A DNA stretch of 64,000 nt from NCBI RefSeq assembly GCF_009711085.1, contig NZ_WMKA01000003.1, forward strand, positions 1 through 64,000, in the 5' to 3' direction. The DNA is from Cellulosimicrobium composti (lineage in GTDB: Bacteria; Actinomycetota; Actinomycetes; Actinomycetales; Cellulomonadaceae). Below the pieces are notes generated by a model. It was not told the origin of the DNA. It searched no databases and saw nothing but the letters and a program-made list of their open reading frames with translations. Position numbers and translations under genes: made by a program. Below are positions 32,561 through 40,358 of the stretch, one piece after another (the stretch's first letter is position 1; each line of letters begins with the position of its first letter).

Positions 32561-35500
32561 TCAGCCGCAGGCGTGCGCGGCGAACCCGACGTCGTACGTC
32601 GTGGTGACGGGGGCGCCGTCGAGCACCGCCGTCCCGGTGACGGTGGCCGTGCCCGCGGGGACGGAGTCCGCGCGCGTCGCGAACGACTGGTACGCGCTCG
32701 CCCCGGGGGCGACCCCGGTGACGGTCCTCGTGCCGTAGGGCGTCGCGAGCGTGACGTCGGCGGGCACGTCGCCCGCGTTGGTCGCGCGCACCGCGACGTA
32801 GACCTTGCCGGCGAGGCACCGTGGCGCCGCCTCGACCTCGAGGTCGACCGTGGGTGACGGCGACGCGTCGACCGGGTCCACGCTCTCCAGCGTCGGCACG
32901 ACCTTCCGGATGAGGCCGTCGTCGCCGAACGTCAGACGGTCGATCGTCGTCTCGCGGTTCGTCCCGTTGCCGCCCGGGATCGCGAACCGGTGGTACGCGA
33001 TATACCAGTCGTCCGTGCCCTCGACGTTGAGGATCGAGCTGTGCCCGGTCCCGAGGATGCCCTGCGAGGCGTCCTTCTCGAGGATCACGCCGCGGTACGT
33101 CCACGGGCCGTCGATGCTGTCCGACGTCGCGTAGCCGACGCGGTAGTTCTCCGAGCCCGTGTCGTCGATCGAGTACGTGAGGTGGTAGACGCCGTCCCGG
33201 TAGTTGAGGAACAGGCCCTCACGGAAGTCGGTCAGGCCGGGGATCCGCCGCAGCGTGTCCTGCTTGATCGACGTCATGTCGTCGCCCAGCTCGGCCATGA
33301 CCGGGCCGTTCGACGGCCCGCCGTTGCCCCACAGGAGCCAGTACTTCCCGGTCTCCGGGTCGCGGAACGCGGCCGGGTCGATGGCCTGGCCGGACGTGAC
33401 CGCCTCGCCGTTCGTGATCATCGCCGTCGGCTGCGCGGTGAACGGCCCCTCGGGGCTGTCGGCCACCGCGACGCCGATCGTCTTGCGGTCGTACGTCGGG
33501 TTGTGGCCGGAGAAGTAGAACCAGTACTTCCCGTCCCGCTCGATGATCGTGGGCGCCCACGCGTTGCCCGTCGCCCACGGGACGTTCCCGTTCGCGCCGT
33601 CGAGCGTGAGGAACGGCTGCTCCGAGCGCTCCCACATCACGAGGTCGGTCGACTTCCAGACGTAGAAGTCCTTGCCGCCCCACCCCGGGGTGCCGTCGGT
33701 GGTGGCGTAGAGGTAGAACGTGTCGCCGAACTGCGCGATGTTCGGGTCGGCGTACGTCCCGGGGAGCACGGGGCTGCCCATGACCTTCGCCTGGACCGTC
33801 CACGTGCGCGACGACCCGTCCGGTCCCGTGACGGTGTACTCCACGGGCTGCGTGAAGTCCTGCACCGAGCCGTTCTCGGGTGCCACCGTCGCGCGCGGCG
33901 ACACCGTGAGGACCGGCGCGAGCGCGGAGACGTCGGTGCCCGGCTCGACCGCGAGCGTCACGGTCGAGCTCGCCCCGTCGACGATCGCCGGGACCTTGAG
34001 CGCGTCGAGCTCGGCGCCCGTGACGGCCGTGTGGTCGGCGCCGACCTGGTAGGCCTCGTCGGCGGTCAGCGCGCGGTCGTAGACCCGGAAGTCCCGCACC
34101 GAGCCCTTGAGGTAGCGGTCGCCCGAGTACAGCGAGCGGCCGATGTAGTTGGCGAGCGTCGAGCCGTTCCCGATGTCCTTCGGGTCGATCGTGACGCCGG
34201 TCTGGCGGCCCACCTCGACGCCGTCCTCGTAGAGCACGGCCGTCGTCCCGGACAGCGTGTACGTGAGGTGCTTCCACATCCCGCGCTGGAGGTTCGCGTT
34301 CTTGGTGACGGTCTGCTCGGTGGTCCAGTTCCCCGTCGCGATCGACGTGCGGTACGCGTCGCCCGTCGTGAACAGGTACCCGTCGCCAGCGGTGCCGCTC
34401 GTGTTGCCCAGGCCGTAGATGAAGTACGGCGTCGCCTGGTCCGTGGCGACCTTGACGTCGAGCGCGACCGTGACGTCGGTCAGGCCCGCGAGCAGGTGGT
34501 CCGGCAGGTCGACGTAGTCGTCCGTCCCGTCGAGGGTCACGCCCTCGCCCGTCCCGGAGAACGACGCGCCGTTGGCGAGCGTCGCCGGGCCGAACGACGA
34601 CCCGGGCGCGGTGTTCGCCGCCGACGTGCCGCTCGTCTCGTCGAACGCGTACCGCACGACGAGGCCCGGGATCTCCGTGGTCACCTCGACGGCGACGTAC
34701 GCGGTGTGCGACCCGTCGGCCGTGGTCGCCGTGACCAGCGCGTGGCCCTCCCCGACGCCCGTGACGAGGCCGTCGGCCGAGACCGTGGCGACGTCCGCGT
34801 CGTCCGACGCCCACGTGATCGCGCGCGCCGTCGCGTTGGCCGGCGTGACGGTCGCGGTGAGCTGCCGCGTGCCGCCGACGCCCACCTCGAGCGACTCGGG
34901 GGTGACGCTCAGGCCCTCGACGGGCACGACGTCGTCGGTCACGGTGACGACCGCGCGGGCCCGGACGCTCACGCCGCCGCCGACGGTGCCCAGGACCTCG
35001 AACGAGCCGGCCTGCGCGTACGACGCCGGGTCGACCGCGTCCCACGTGACGTCCACCGAGCCCGTGGAGCCGTCGGCGAAGCGTGCCGTGACGGTCGCCG
35101 GGAGCACGGGCGCGAAACCGGTCTGGACGGTCACGGCGACGTCGTCGACGGACTCGACGAACGCGTCGGGCTGGTACGTCCGCAGCAGGCGGTCGTACTC
35201 GGCCTGCGTCACGGGGAGCACCGTGCCGTGGCGCGGGCGCGACGGCATCTCGTAGTCGGTGGACATGGTCCACTCGGCCGCGTCGAGCGAGGTCGACTCG
35301 AACGGCACGTAGCCGCGGCCGCCGAACTCGTCGATGAAGAGATACCACTTCTCCTCGGTGTTCGACTTGAAGATCGTCGGCCCCTCGCCCTGGTTGATCC
35401 CGCCGCCGAGCGAGTTCGCCTTGCCGATGCAGTCGGTGATGAACTCGTAGTCCGTCGAGCGCAGCTCGGTCGCCTTCTCCGCGAGGATGAACTTGGAGCA

Positions 35501-37498
35501 CGGCGTGGACGACGTGTTGTTCCGCTCGTCCTTGGTGAACCGGTAGTACTGGCCGTCGTGCTGCGTCACGGTCGAGTCGATGACCGAGTAGCCCGGGTCG
35601 ACCCACACCTGCGCCTCGCTGAAGGTCACGAAGTCTCGGGTCGTGGCGTACATCATGCGGTTGTACGTGTTGCCCGTGTGGTCCGGGTCGTCCTCGGCGT
35701 AGAGCTTGGACGCCCAGAACACGACGTACGCGCCGATGGTCTCGTCGTAGTACGCCTCGGGCGCCCACGTGTTGCCCGCGGTGTCGGGCGAGACCTGGAC
35801 GAGGCGCTGGTCGGTCCAGTTCACGAGGTCCGTGGACTCCCACACCATGATCGACTTGGAGCCCGTGCGCTGGGACGCGTCCCAGTCCCCGTTGCCGTAG
35901 ATCTTGAGGTCGGTCGCGATCTGGTAGAACTTGTCGCCCTCGGGCGACCGGATGATGAACGGGTCCCGCAGGCCCTTCTCCCCCAGCTCCGACGTGAGGA
36001 CCGGCTTGTTGTCGTTGAGGTTCTGGTACTTCAGCGGGTCGTTGCCCTGGCTGAGCCCGAAGTAGACCTGCTCGCCCGTGGCGGTGCCCTCGCCCACGAA
36101 GTAGGAGAACAGGTAGCCCGCGAGGTCCTCCTGCTCGGGCAGCGGGGGCACGTGCGCCTCGAGCTCGCGCGTGGCGGTGGCGGCGCCGACCGTCACCGTC
36201 GCCGTGAGCGTCACGGTCTCGGCGTCCTCGCCGTGCGCGGGGCGGGTCACCTCGCCCGTCGGGGTGATCGTGCCCGACGACGACGCCCACGCGACGCCCG
36301 CGCCGTGCAGGCCCGTCGTGGGCAGGGTGAGGTTGCCGCGCACGTCGTCGAGGTTCGTCACCTCGAGCGCGGCGGCCGCGGCGTCGGCCTTCGCCTGGTC
36401 ACCGTCTCCCGGCAGGACCGTGACGTCGAACGTGCGCGTCTCGGTCGCGCCGCGGAGCGTCACCGTGGCGGTGAGCGTCGCCGTCGCGGGCTCGTCGCCC
36501 GCGGGGCGCGTGACCGCGCCGCTCGCCGAGACGACGCCCTCGTCCGAGCTCGTCCACGCGACGGCGGAGCCGCCGACGCCCTTCGCGGGCAGCGCGAGAT
36601 CCGTGACGACGGCGCTCGTGTCTCCCAGGTCGAGCGCGGCCGCGTCGGCCGCGACCGCGTCCTGTGCTGCGGCGGACGCGAGGTCGGCGACCTCCTGCGC
36701 GGTGAGCGCACGGTCGTAGAGCCGGAAGTCCTTCATGCGGCCCTTGAAGAGGTTGTCGGCGGCGTAGGCCGACTTGCCGAGCGCGTTCGCGGTCGTCGTG
36801 CCGCCGCCGATCGCGCCGGGCGTGATCGTCACCGCGGTGTTCTGCCCGACCTGCGCGCCGTCCTCGTACAGCCGCGCGGTGCCGCCGCCGAGCGTGTACG
36901 TGACGGTCTTCCACACGCCGCGCTGCAGCGCGGCCGCGGGAGTCTTGACGGTGTTCTGCTCGCGGCCCCACGCGAGGTCGGAGATCGTCGCGCGGTAGCT
37001 CGCGTTGCCCGTCGAGAAGAGGTATCCGTTCCCCGACTGCGGGCTCCCGACCGCCGGGTTGCCGAGGGTGTAGAAGAAGTAGTTGCCGCTCAACGACGCG
37101 TCGACCCACACGTCGGCGCTCACCGTGACGGCGTCGTAGCCGGCCAGGAGGTCGTCCGGGAGGTCGACGTGGTTGGACCCGCCGAAGGTCAGTCCCTGGC
37201 CCTCGCGCCACCCGCCGCCCGTGCCGACGAGCGTGGCGTCGAGGCCGTGGCCGGACGCGTCGTGCGCGACCGTGCCCTCGGTCTCGTCGAGCGGGAGCCA
37301 CAGCCGGAGCCCGTCCGCGGTCGGCTCGGCCGCCGTCGGGACCGGAGCGGGCGCCGTGGGCAGCGGGCCGGCGGCCGCCGCGCCCACGGGCGCGAGCGGT
37401 GCGACCAGCGCGAGGCCGAGCAGCGCGGCGAGCGAGCGGCGCCGGCGTCGGGTGCGGGGCTCCGCGGGCGTCGGGGGTGGTTCGTGGCGTGAGGTCAT
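32561..37498 (-). CDS. Giant secreted enzyme with two LamG and two GH43 domains
   Basis: 1645 residues. Order: signal peptide (to ~43), LamG 1 (61-275), two atrophied Ig domains (285-450), GH43 module A (458-775; Asp512, Asp641, Glu705), Ig group 4 (785-855), Ig group 2 (860-940), LamG 2 (945-1150), a cohesion-like beta linker (1160-1240), GH43 module B (1244-1540; Asp1251, Asp1374, Glu1427) and the shared C-terminal domain (1551-1645; Cys1561, Cys1644). Module B (YADPNIAQ, AIDPAAF, DFREGLFL) resembles exo-alpha-1,5-L-arabinanase/arabinofuranosidase types such as subfamily 26. ATG at 37498 has a GAGGAG site. Two LacI-type operators overlap its promoter. Confidence 0.88.
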   Translation of the reverse strand: MTSRHEPPPTPAEPRTRRRRRSLAALLGLALVAPLAPVGAAAAGPLPTAPAPVPTAAEPTADGLRLWLPLDETEGTVAHDASGHGLDATLVGTGGGWREGQGLTFGGSNHVDLPDDLLAGYDAVTVSADVWVDASLSGNYFFYTLGNPAVGSPQSGNGYLFSTGNASYRATISDLAWGREQNTVKTPAAALQRGVWKTVTYTLGGGTARLYEDGAQVGQNTAVTITPGAIGGGTTTANALGKSAYAADNLFKGRMKDFRLYDRALTAQEVADLASAAAQDAVAADAAALDLGDTSAVVTDLALPAKGVGGSAVAWTSSDEGVVSASGAVTRPAGDEPATATLTATVTLRGATETRTFDVTVLPGDGDQAKADAAAAALEVTNLDDVRGNLTLPTTGLHGAGVAWASSSGTITPTGEVTRPAHGEDAETVTLTATVTVGAATATRELEAHVPPLPEQEDLAGYLFSYFVGEGTATGEQVYFGLSQGNDPLKYQNLNDNKPVLTSELGEKGLRDPFIIRSPEGDKFYQIATDLKIYGNGDWDASQRTGSKSIMVWESTDLVNWTDQRLVQVSPDTAGNTWAPEAYYDETIGAYVVFWASKLYAEDDPDHTGNTYNRMMYATTRDFVTFSEAQVWVDPGYSVIDSTVTQHDGQYYRFTKDERNNTSSTPCSKFILAEKATELRSTDYEFITDCIGKANSLGGGINQGEGPTIFKSNTEEKWYLFIDEFGGRGYVPFESTSLDAAEWTMSTDYEMPSRPRHGTVLPVTQAEYDRLLRTYQPDAFVESVDDVAVTVQTGFAPVLPATVTARFADGSTGSVDVTWDAVDPASYAQAGSFEVLGTVGGGVSVRARAVVTVTDDVVPVEGLSVTPESLEVGVGGTRQLTATVTPANATARAITWASDDADVATVSADGLVTGVGEGHALVTATTADGSHTAYVAVEVTTEIPGLVVRYAFDETSGTSAANTAPGSSFGPATLANGASFSGTGEGVTLDGTDDYVDLPDHLLAGLTDVTVALDVKVATDQATPYFIYGLGNTSGTAGDGYLFTTGDAYRTSIATGNWTTEQTVTKNANLQRGMWKHLTYTLSGTTAVLYEDGVEVGRQTGVTIDPKDIGNGSTLANYIGRSLYSGDRYLKGSVRDFRVYDRALTADEAYQVGADHTAVTGAELDALKVPAIVDGASSTVTLAVEPGTDVSALAPVLTVSPRATVAPENGSVQDFTQPVEYTVTGPDGSSRTWTVQAKVMGSPVLPGTYADPNIAQFGDTFYLYATTDGTPGWGGKDFYVWKSTDLVMWERSEQPFLTLDGANGNVPWATGNAWAPTIIERDGKYWFYFSGHNPTYDRKTIGVAVADSPEGPFTAQPTAMITNGEAVTSGQAIDPAAFRDPETGKYWLLWGNGGPSNGPVMAELGDDMTSIKQDTLRRIPGLTDFREGLFLNYRDGVYHLTYSIDDTGSENYRVGYATSDSIDGPWTYRGVILEKDASQGILGTGHSSILNVEGTDDWYIAYHRFAIPGGNGTNRETTIDRLTFGDDGLIRKVVPTLESVDPVDASPSPTVDLEVEAAPRCLAGKVYVAVRATNAGDVPADVTLATPYGTRTVTGVAPGASAYQSFATRADSVPAGTATVTGTAVLDGAPVTTTYDVGFAAHACG

Positions 37499-37561
37499 CG
37501 GTGACTCCTCGTCGTCGTGCCCGGCGTCGGCGCCGGTCGCGGGTCCGCCGTCGGACGCGCG

Positions 37562-37614
37562 TGTGAACGCTAACATGTGAGCGCAAACATGACCAGGGCC
37601 TCCTGTGCCGACAA
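37562..37614 (-). promoter_or_regulatory. Promoter of the double GH43 gene with tandem LacI-type operators
   Basis: Operators TGTGAACGCTAACA (37562-37575) and TGTGAGCGCAAACA (37576-37589) abut with no gap. On the minus strand TTGTCG (37609-37614), 17 bases, CATGTT (37586-37591) is the likely promoter, so one site covers the -10 box and the other the start of transcription. The site words match those at the araB, ABC and GH51 promoters. Confidence 0.75.
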
Positions 37615-37727
37615 CGATGTCGAACTGCGACGAGCCCTCCCGCGGCCCCGCGGAGCAGCGGCCCGGCGCGCCCGCGGACGGTCCGCCGCACGTCCCCGGC
37701 CGTCGCCCGACGACGTCGCCCGGACGT

Positions 37728-37770
37728 CGACGGCGGCCCGCACCACCGGGTGTGGTGCGGGCCGCCGTCG
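37728..37770 (-). terminator. 19-bp hairpin after the GH43/CBM6 gene
   Basis: Perfect 19-bp stem (37728-37746 with 37752-37770) with a five-base loop CGGGT, 26 bases past the stop codon at 37797. The strongest terminator-like structure in the window. The stretch 37615-37727 between it and the divergent-looking promoter region holds no gene. Confidence 0.8.
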
Positions 37771-37796
37771 GTCACCGTGCGGGTCGTCGCGGAGCG

Positions 37797-40211
37797 TCAG
37801 CCGCAGGAGAGGTCGCCGTAGGCGGCCTCGTGCGCGGTCTCGACCGCGGTGCCGTCGAGCACCGCGGCGCCCGTGGCGCTCGCGACCCCGGCCCCGAGCG
37901 ACGCGGACCGCGCCGCGAACGACTGGTAGGCGTTCGCGCCCGGCGCGACGTCCTCGGCGACGCGCGTGCCGAACGGTGTGGCGAGCGTGACGTCGGCCGG
38001 GACGTCGCCCAGGTTCGTCGCGCGCACCGCCACGTACGCCTTGCCCGCGAGGCAGCGGGCGGACGCGGTCACGTCGAGCTCGACGGCCGGGCCGGCGGCG
38101 TCGGCCGCGAACTCCCACGTGTCCACCTCGACGAGGTCGACGCCCGCGGGGCCGGCGAACGTGAAGTACACGTCGTGGACGCCGCTCACGCCCTCGAGGG
38201 CGGCGGTCACGTCCGCCCACTCGCCCACGGGGGTGTCGAGGTCGAGGGTGCCGACCACGGCCCCCTCGCGGTCGTCCAGGCGCACCTCGACCGTGGCGCC
38301 CTCGACGAGCGGCTTCACGCGCGCCGTGACGCTCGCGGCACCGACGCCGAAGTCGACCGAGGACAGCGCCGACCAGTCGCCGTCGTCCACGTCGCGGACG
38401 ACGAGGTTCGGCGCCTGCGTGCCGAACTGCGCCGAGCCGCCGTCGACCTTCGCCGTGGCCAGGCCCTGCTGCCAGGCGAAGGTCTCCGCCTCGATCACCC
38501 GGAACGGGTCGAGGTCCTTGACCTGGTCCACGCCCGCGTAGTCGCCGACGACCTGCTGGACCGTGCCGTCCGCGTTGAACGTCAGCTCCTGGATGTGCGG
38601 GCTGCGGTAGCCCTGCGTGGTGCTGCCGTTGATGCGCTTGTTGAGCGTCGGCGCGTGGTACGTGAAGTAGTACTTGCCGTCGAACTCGAACACCGACTGG
38701 TGGTTGTTGCCGCCCGTGCCCGCGCCGAAGAACTGCGACTGGTTCGGGAACATCACGCCGGCGTACGTCTCCTTGGGGAACGACATAGGGTCATCGGAGA
38801 TCATGTAGCCGATCTGCCCGCCGCCCGGGTACCCCGGGAGCGTGGCCTGGTTGCCGCCGAAGTCGTTGCCCCCGAAGTGCGACGAGTACGACAGGTAGTA
38901 CTTGCCGTCGCGCTCGAAGACCTGCGCCGCCTCGAACGCCACCGGAGCGTCCACGACGGCCGCCGTGCCCTGCGTCGAGACCATGTCGTCGCCGAGCTCG
39001 ATGACGCGGATGTTCTTCGGGTTGTTGAACCGCTCCGCCGCGGGCATCGACGTCGACGCCGGGCCGCCGCCGAAGTAGAGGTACGCGCCGTCGTCGGTGA
39101 CGAGCGGCGCCGGGTCGAACTTCCAGGCCACGGCCTCGGCGCCCGGGGTGCGCCCGTCGATGAGCGTGCTGTCGCGCTCGCTCGTCCACGGCCCGAGCGG
39201 CGACGCGCCCGTGATGACGTTCGACGACCCGCCGCCGTTGGCGTAGAAGAGGAAGTACTTGTCGACGCCGTCGACCGTCTTCTTCGCCATGCCCGGCGCC
39301 CACGAGTTGTTCGTGAACGGCGCGACGCCCTGCGGCCCCGCGACCTGGATCTCGCCGTGGTCCGTCCAGTTCACGAGGTCCTCGGACGAGATGAGCGTGA
39401 TCTGGTTGATGCTGCCGTAGTTGATCTGCGGCGAGACGCCCGTCACCGGGTCGGGGGCGTAGCCCTGCGTGTCGTTCGTCATGTACATGTACACGCGCCC
39501 GTCCTCGACGAACCCGAACCCGTCGGCCCCGAACTTGTGGGAGATGAGCGGGTTGTGCTCGCCGGGCACCTTGCCGAGCACCTCGATCGTCTTCGAGGGC
39601 GGCCCGGGCGGGGCCGCGCCGACGACGGAGACGTCGTCGAGCACGAAGTCCATGAGGTGCGTCGCCGGGTCGGCGGACGGGTTGCTCGTCCACGGCGTCT
39701 CGAAGAACAGCCGCGCGGTGCCGACGTTCTGGTCGGCCGGGATCGTGAACCGGCCGTCGAACGTCGCCCACTGGCCCTTGGTCGCGGTGACGCTCACCAG
39801 GTTGGTGTACGTCCCGCCGCCGTAGTGCATCGTGGCGAAGAACTGCTTGGTGGCCGGGGCCGCGGCGGCGTCGTAGCGGATCTTCGCGGTGAGCTCGTAC
39901 GTCTCACCCGCGCGGACCTTGCCGCTGAGGTCCTGCATCGGGCCGGAGCCCGTCGTCGCGCGCTCGGTGGTGAGCACGGCGGCCTCGCCCGAGAACGCCT
40001 GGTCGGTCGTCGACAGCACGGCCTTGTCGGTCGCGTTGCCGTTGTTGACGAACCAGCCGGTCGTCCCGTCCTCGAAGCCGCCGTTGACGATCAGCTCCTC
40101 GTCCGCGGCGTACGACGGCAGCGCGGCCAGCGACGCGGAGAGCAGCGTCGCGAGCGCGGCTCCGGCGACGGCGCCGCGCAGGCGACGTCGTCTGCGGTGG
40201 TGCGTGTCCAT
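37797..40211 (-). CDS. Secreted CBM-GH43-CBM6 arabinofuranosidase
   Basis: 804 residues. Signal peptide (to ~36, AALPSYAADEE), an N-terminal CBM4/9-like beta-sandwich (about 39-200; NGGFEDGTTGW), GH43 propeller (about 208-570), CBM6-like domain (about 572-700; RVIEAETFAWQQGL, VDLVEVDTWEF) and the shared C-terminal domain (about 708-804). GH43 residues: base Asp230 in SHKFGADGFGF, Asp366 in WKFDPAPL, acid Glu427 in AFEAAQVF. The NPLISHKFGAD and YMYMTND strings are typical of arabinoxylan/arabinan arabinofuranohydrolases (subfamily 29-like). Start has a GAGGAGG site. No LacI-type operator is visible upstream. Confidence 0.88.
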   Translation of the reverse strand: MDTHHRRRRRLRGAVAGAALATLLSASLAALPSYAADEELIVNGGFEDGTTGWFVNNGNATDKAVLSTTDQAFSGEAAVLTTERATTGSGPMQDLSGKVRAGETYELTAKIRYDAAAAPATKQFFATMHYGGGTYTNLVSVTATKGQWATFDGRFTIPADQNVGTARLFFETPWTSNPSADPATHLMDFVLDDVSVVGAAPPGPPSKTIEVLGKVPGEHNPLISHKFGADGFGFVEDGRVYMYMTNDTQGYAPDPVTGVSPQINYGSINQITLISSEDLVNWTDHGEIQVAGPQGVAPFTNNSWAPGMAKKTVDGVDKYFLFYANGGGSSNVITGASPLGPWTSERDSTLIDGRTPGAEAVAWKFDPAPLVTDDGAYLYFGGGPASTSMPAAERFNNPKNIRVIELGDDMVSTQGTAAVVDAPVAFEAAQVFERDGKYYLSYSSHFGGNDFGGNQATLPGYPGGGQIGYMISDDPMSFPKETYAGVMFPNQSQFFGAGTGGNNHQSVFEFDGKYYFTYHAPTLNKRINGSTTQGYRSPHIQELTFNADGTVQQVVGDYAGVDQVKDLDPFRVIEAETFAWQQGLATAKVDGGSAQFGTQAPNLVVRDVDDGDWSALSSVDFGVGAASVTARVKPLVEGATVEVRLDDREGAVVGTLDLDTPVGEWADVTAALEGVSGVHDVYFTFAGPAGVDLVEVDTWEFAADAAGPAVELDVTASARCLAGKAYVAVRATNLGDVPADVTLATPFGTRVAEDVAPGANAYQSFAARSASLGAGVASATGAAVLDGTAVETAHEAAYGDLSCG

Positions 40212-40313
40212 GGATCCTCCTCGATCGATGTGGTGCGCGTCCGCGCGCCTCGCGCGGACGGTCGTGCCCGACGGCGGTCCCCCGCCGTCGTCCTGCGTCC
40301 TCCCTCCTCTCGT

Positions 40314-40353
40314 GCCGACCCGGCGAGCAGCCGGGGCGGCTCACCGGGTCGGC
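40314..40353 (-). terminator. Hairpin after the 964-residue GH43 gene
   Basis: 10-bp stem (40314-40323 with 40344-40353) enclosing a GC-rich 20-base loop, immediately past the stop codon at 40359. A second 9-bp hairpin (CGACGGCGG/CCGCCGTCG) lies further down at about 40270-40291. Confidence 0.55.
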
Positions 40354-40358
40354 CGCGG

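Noticed and set aside
37577-37990. A gene divergent from the double GH43 gene
   Set aside because: No coding-quality frame or domain is present; the region holds the promoter, operators and the terminator of the next gene.
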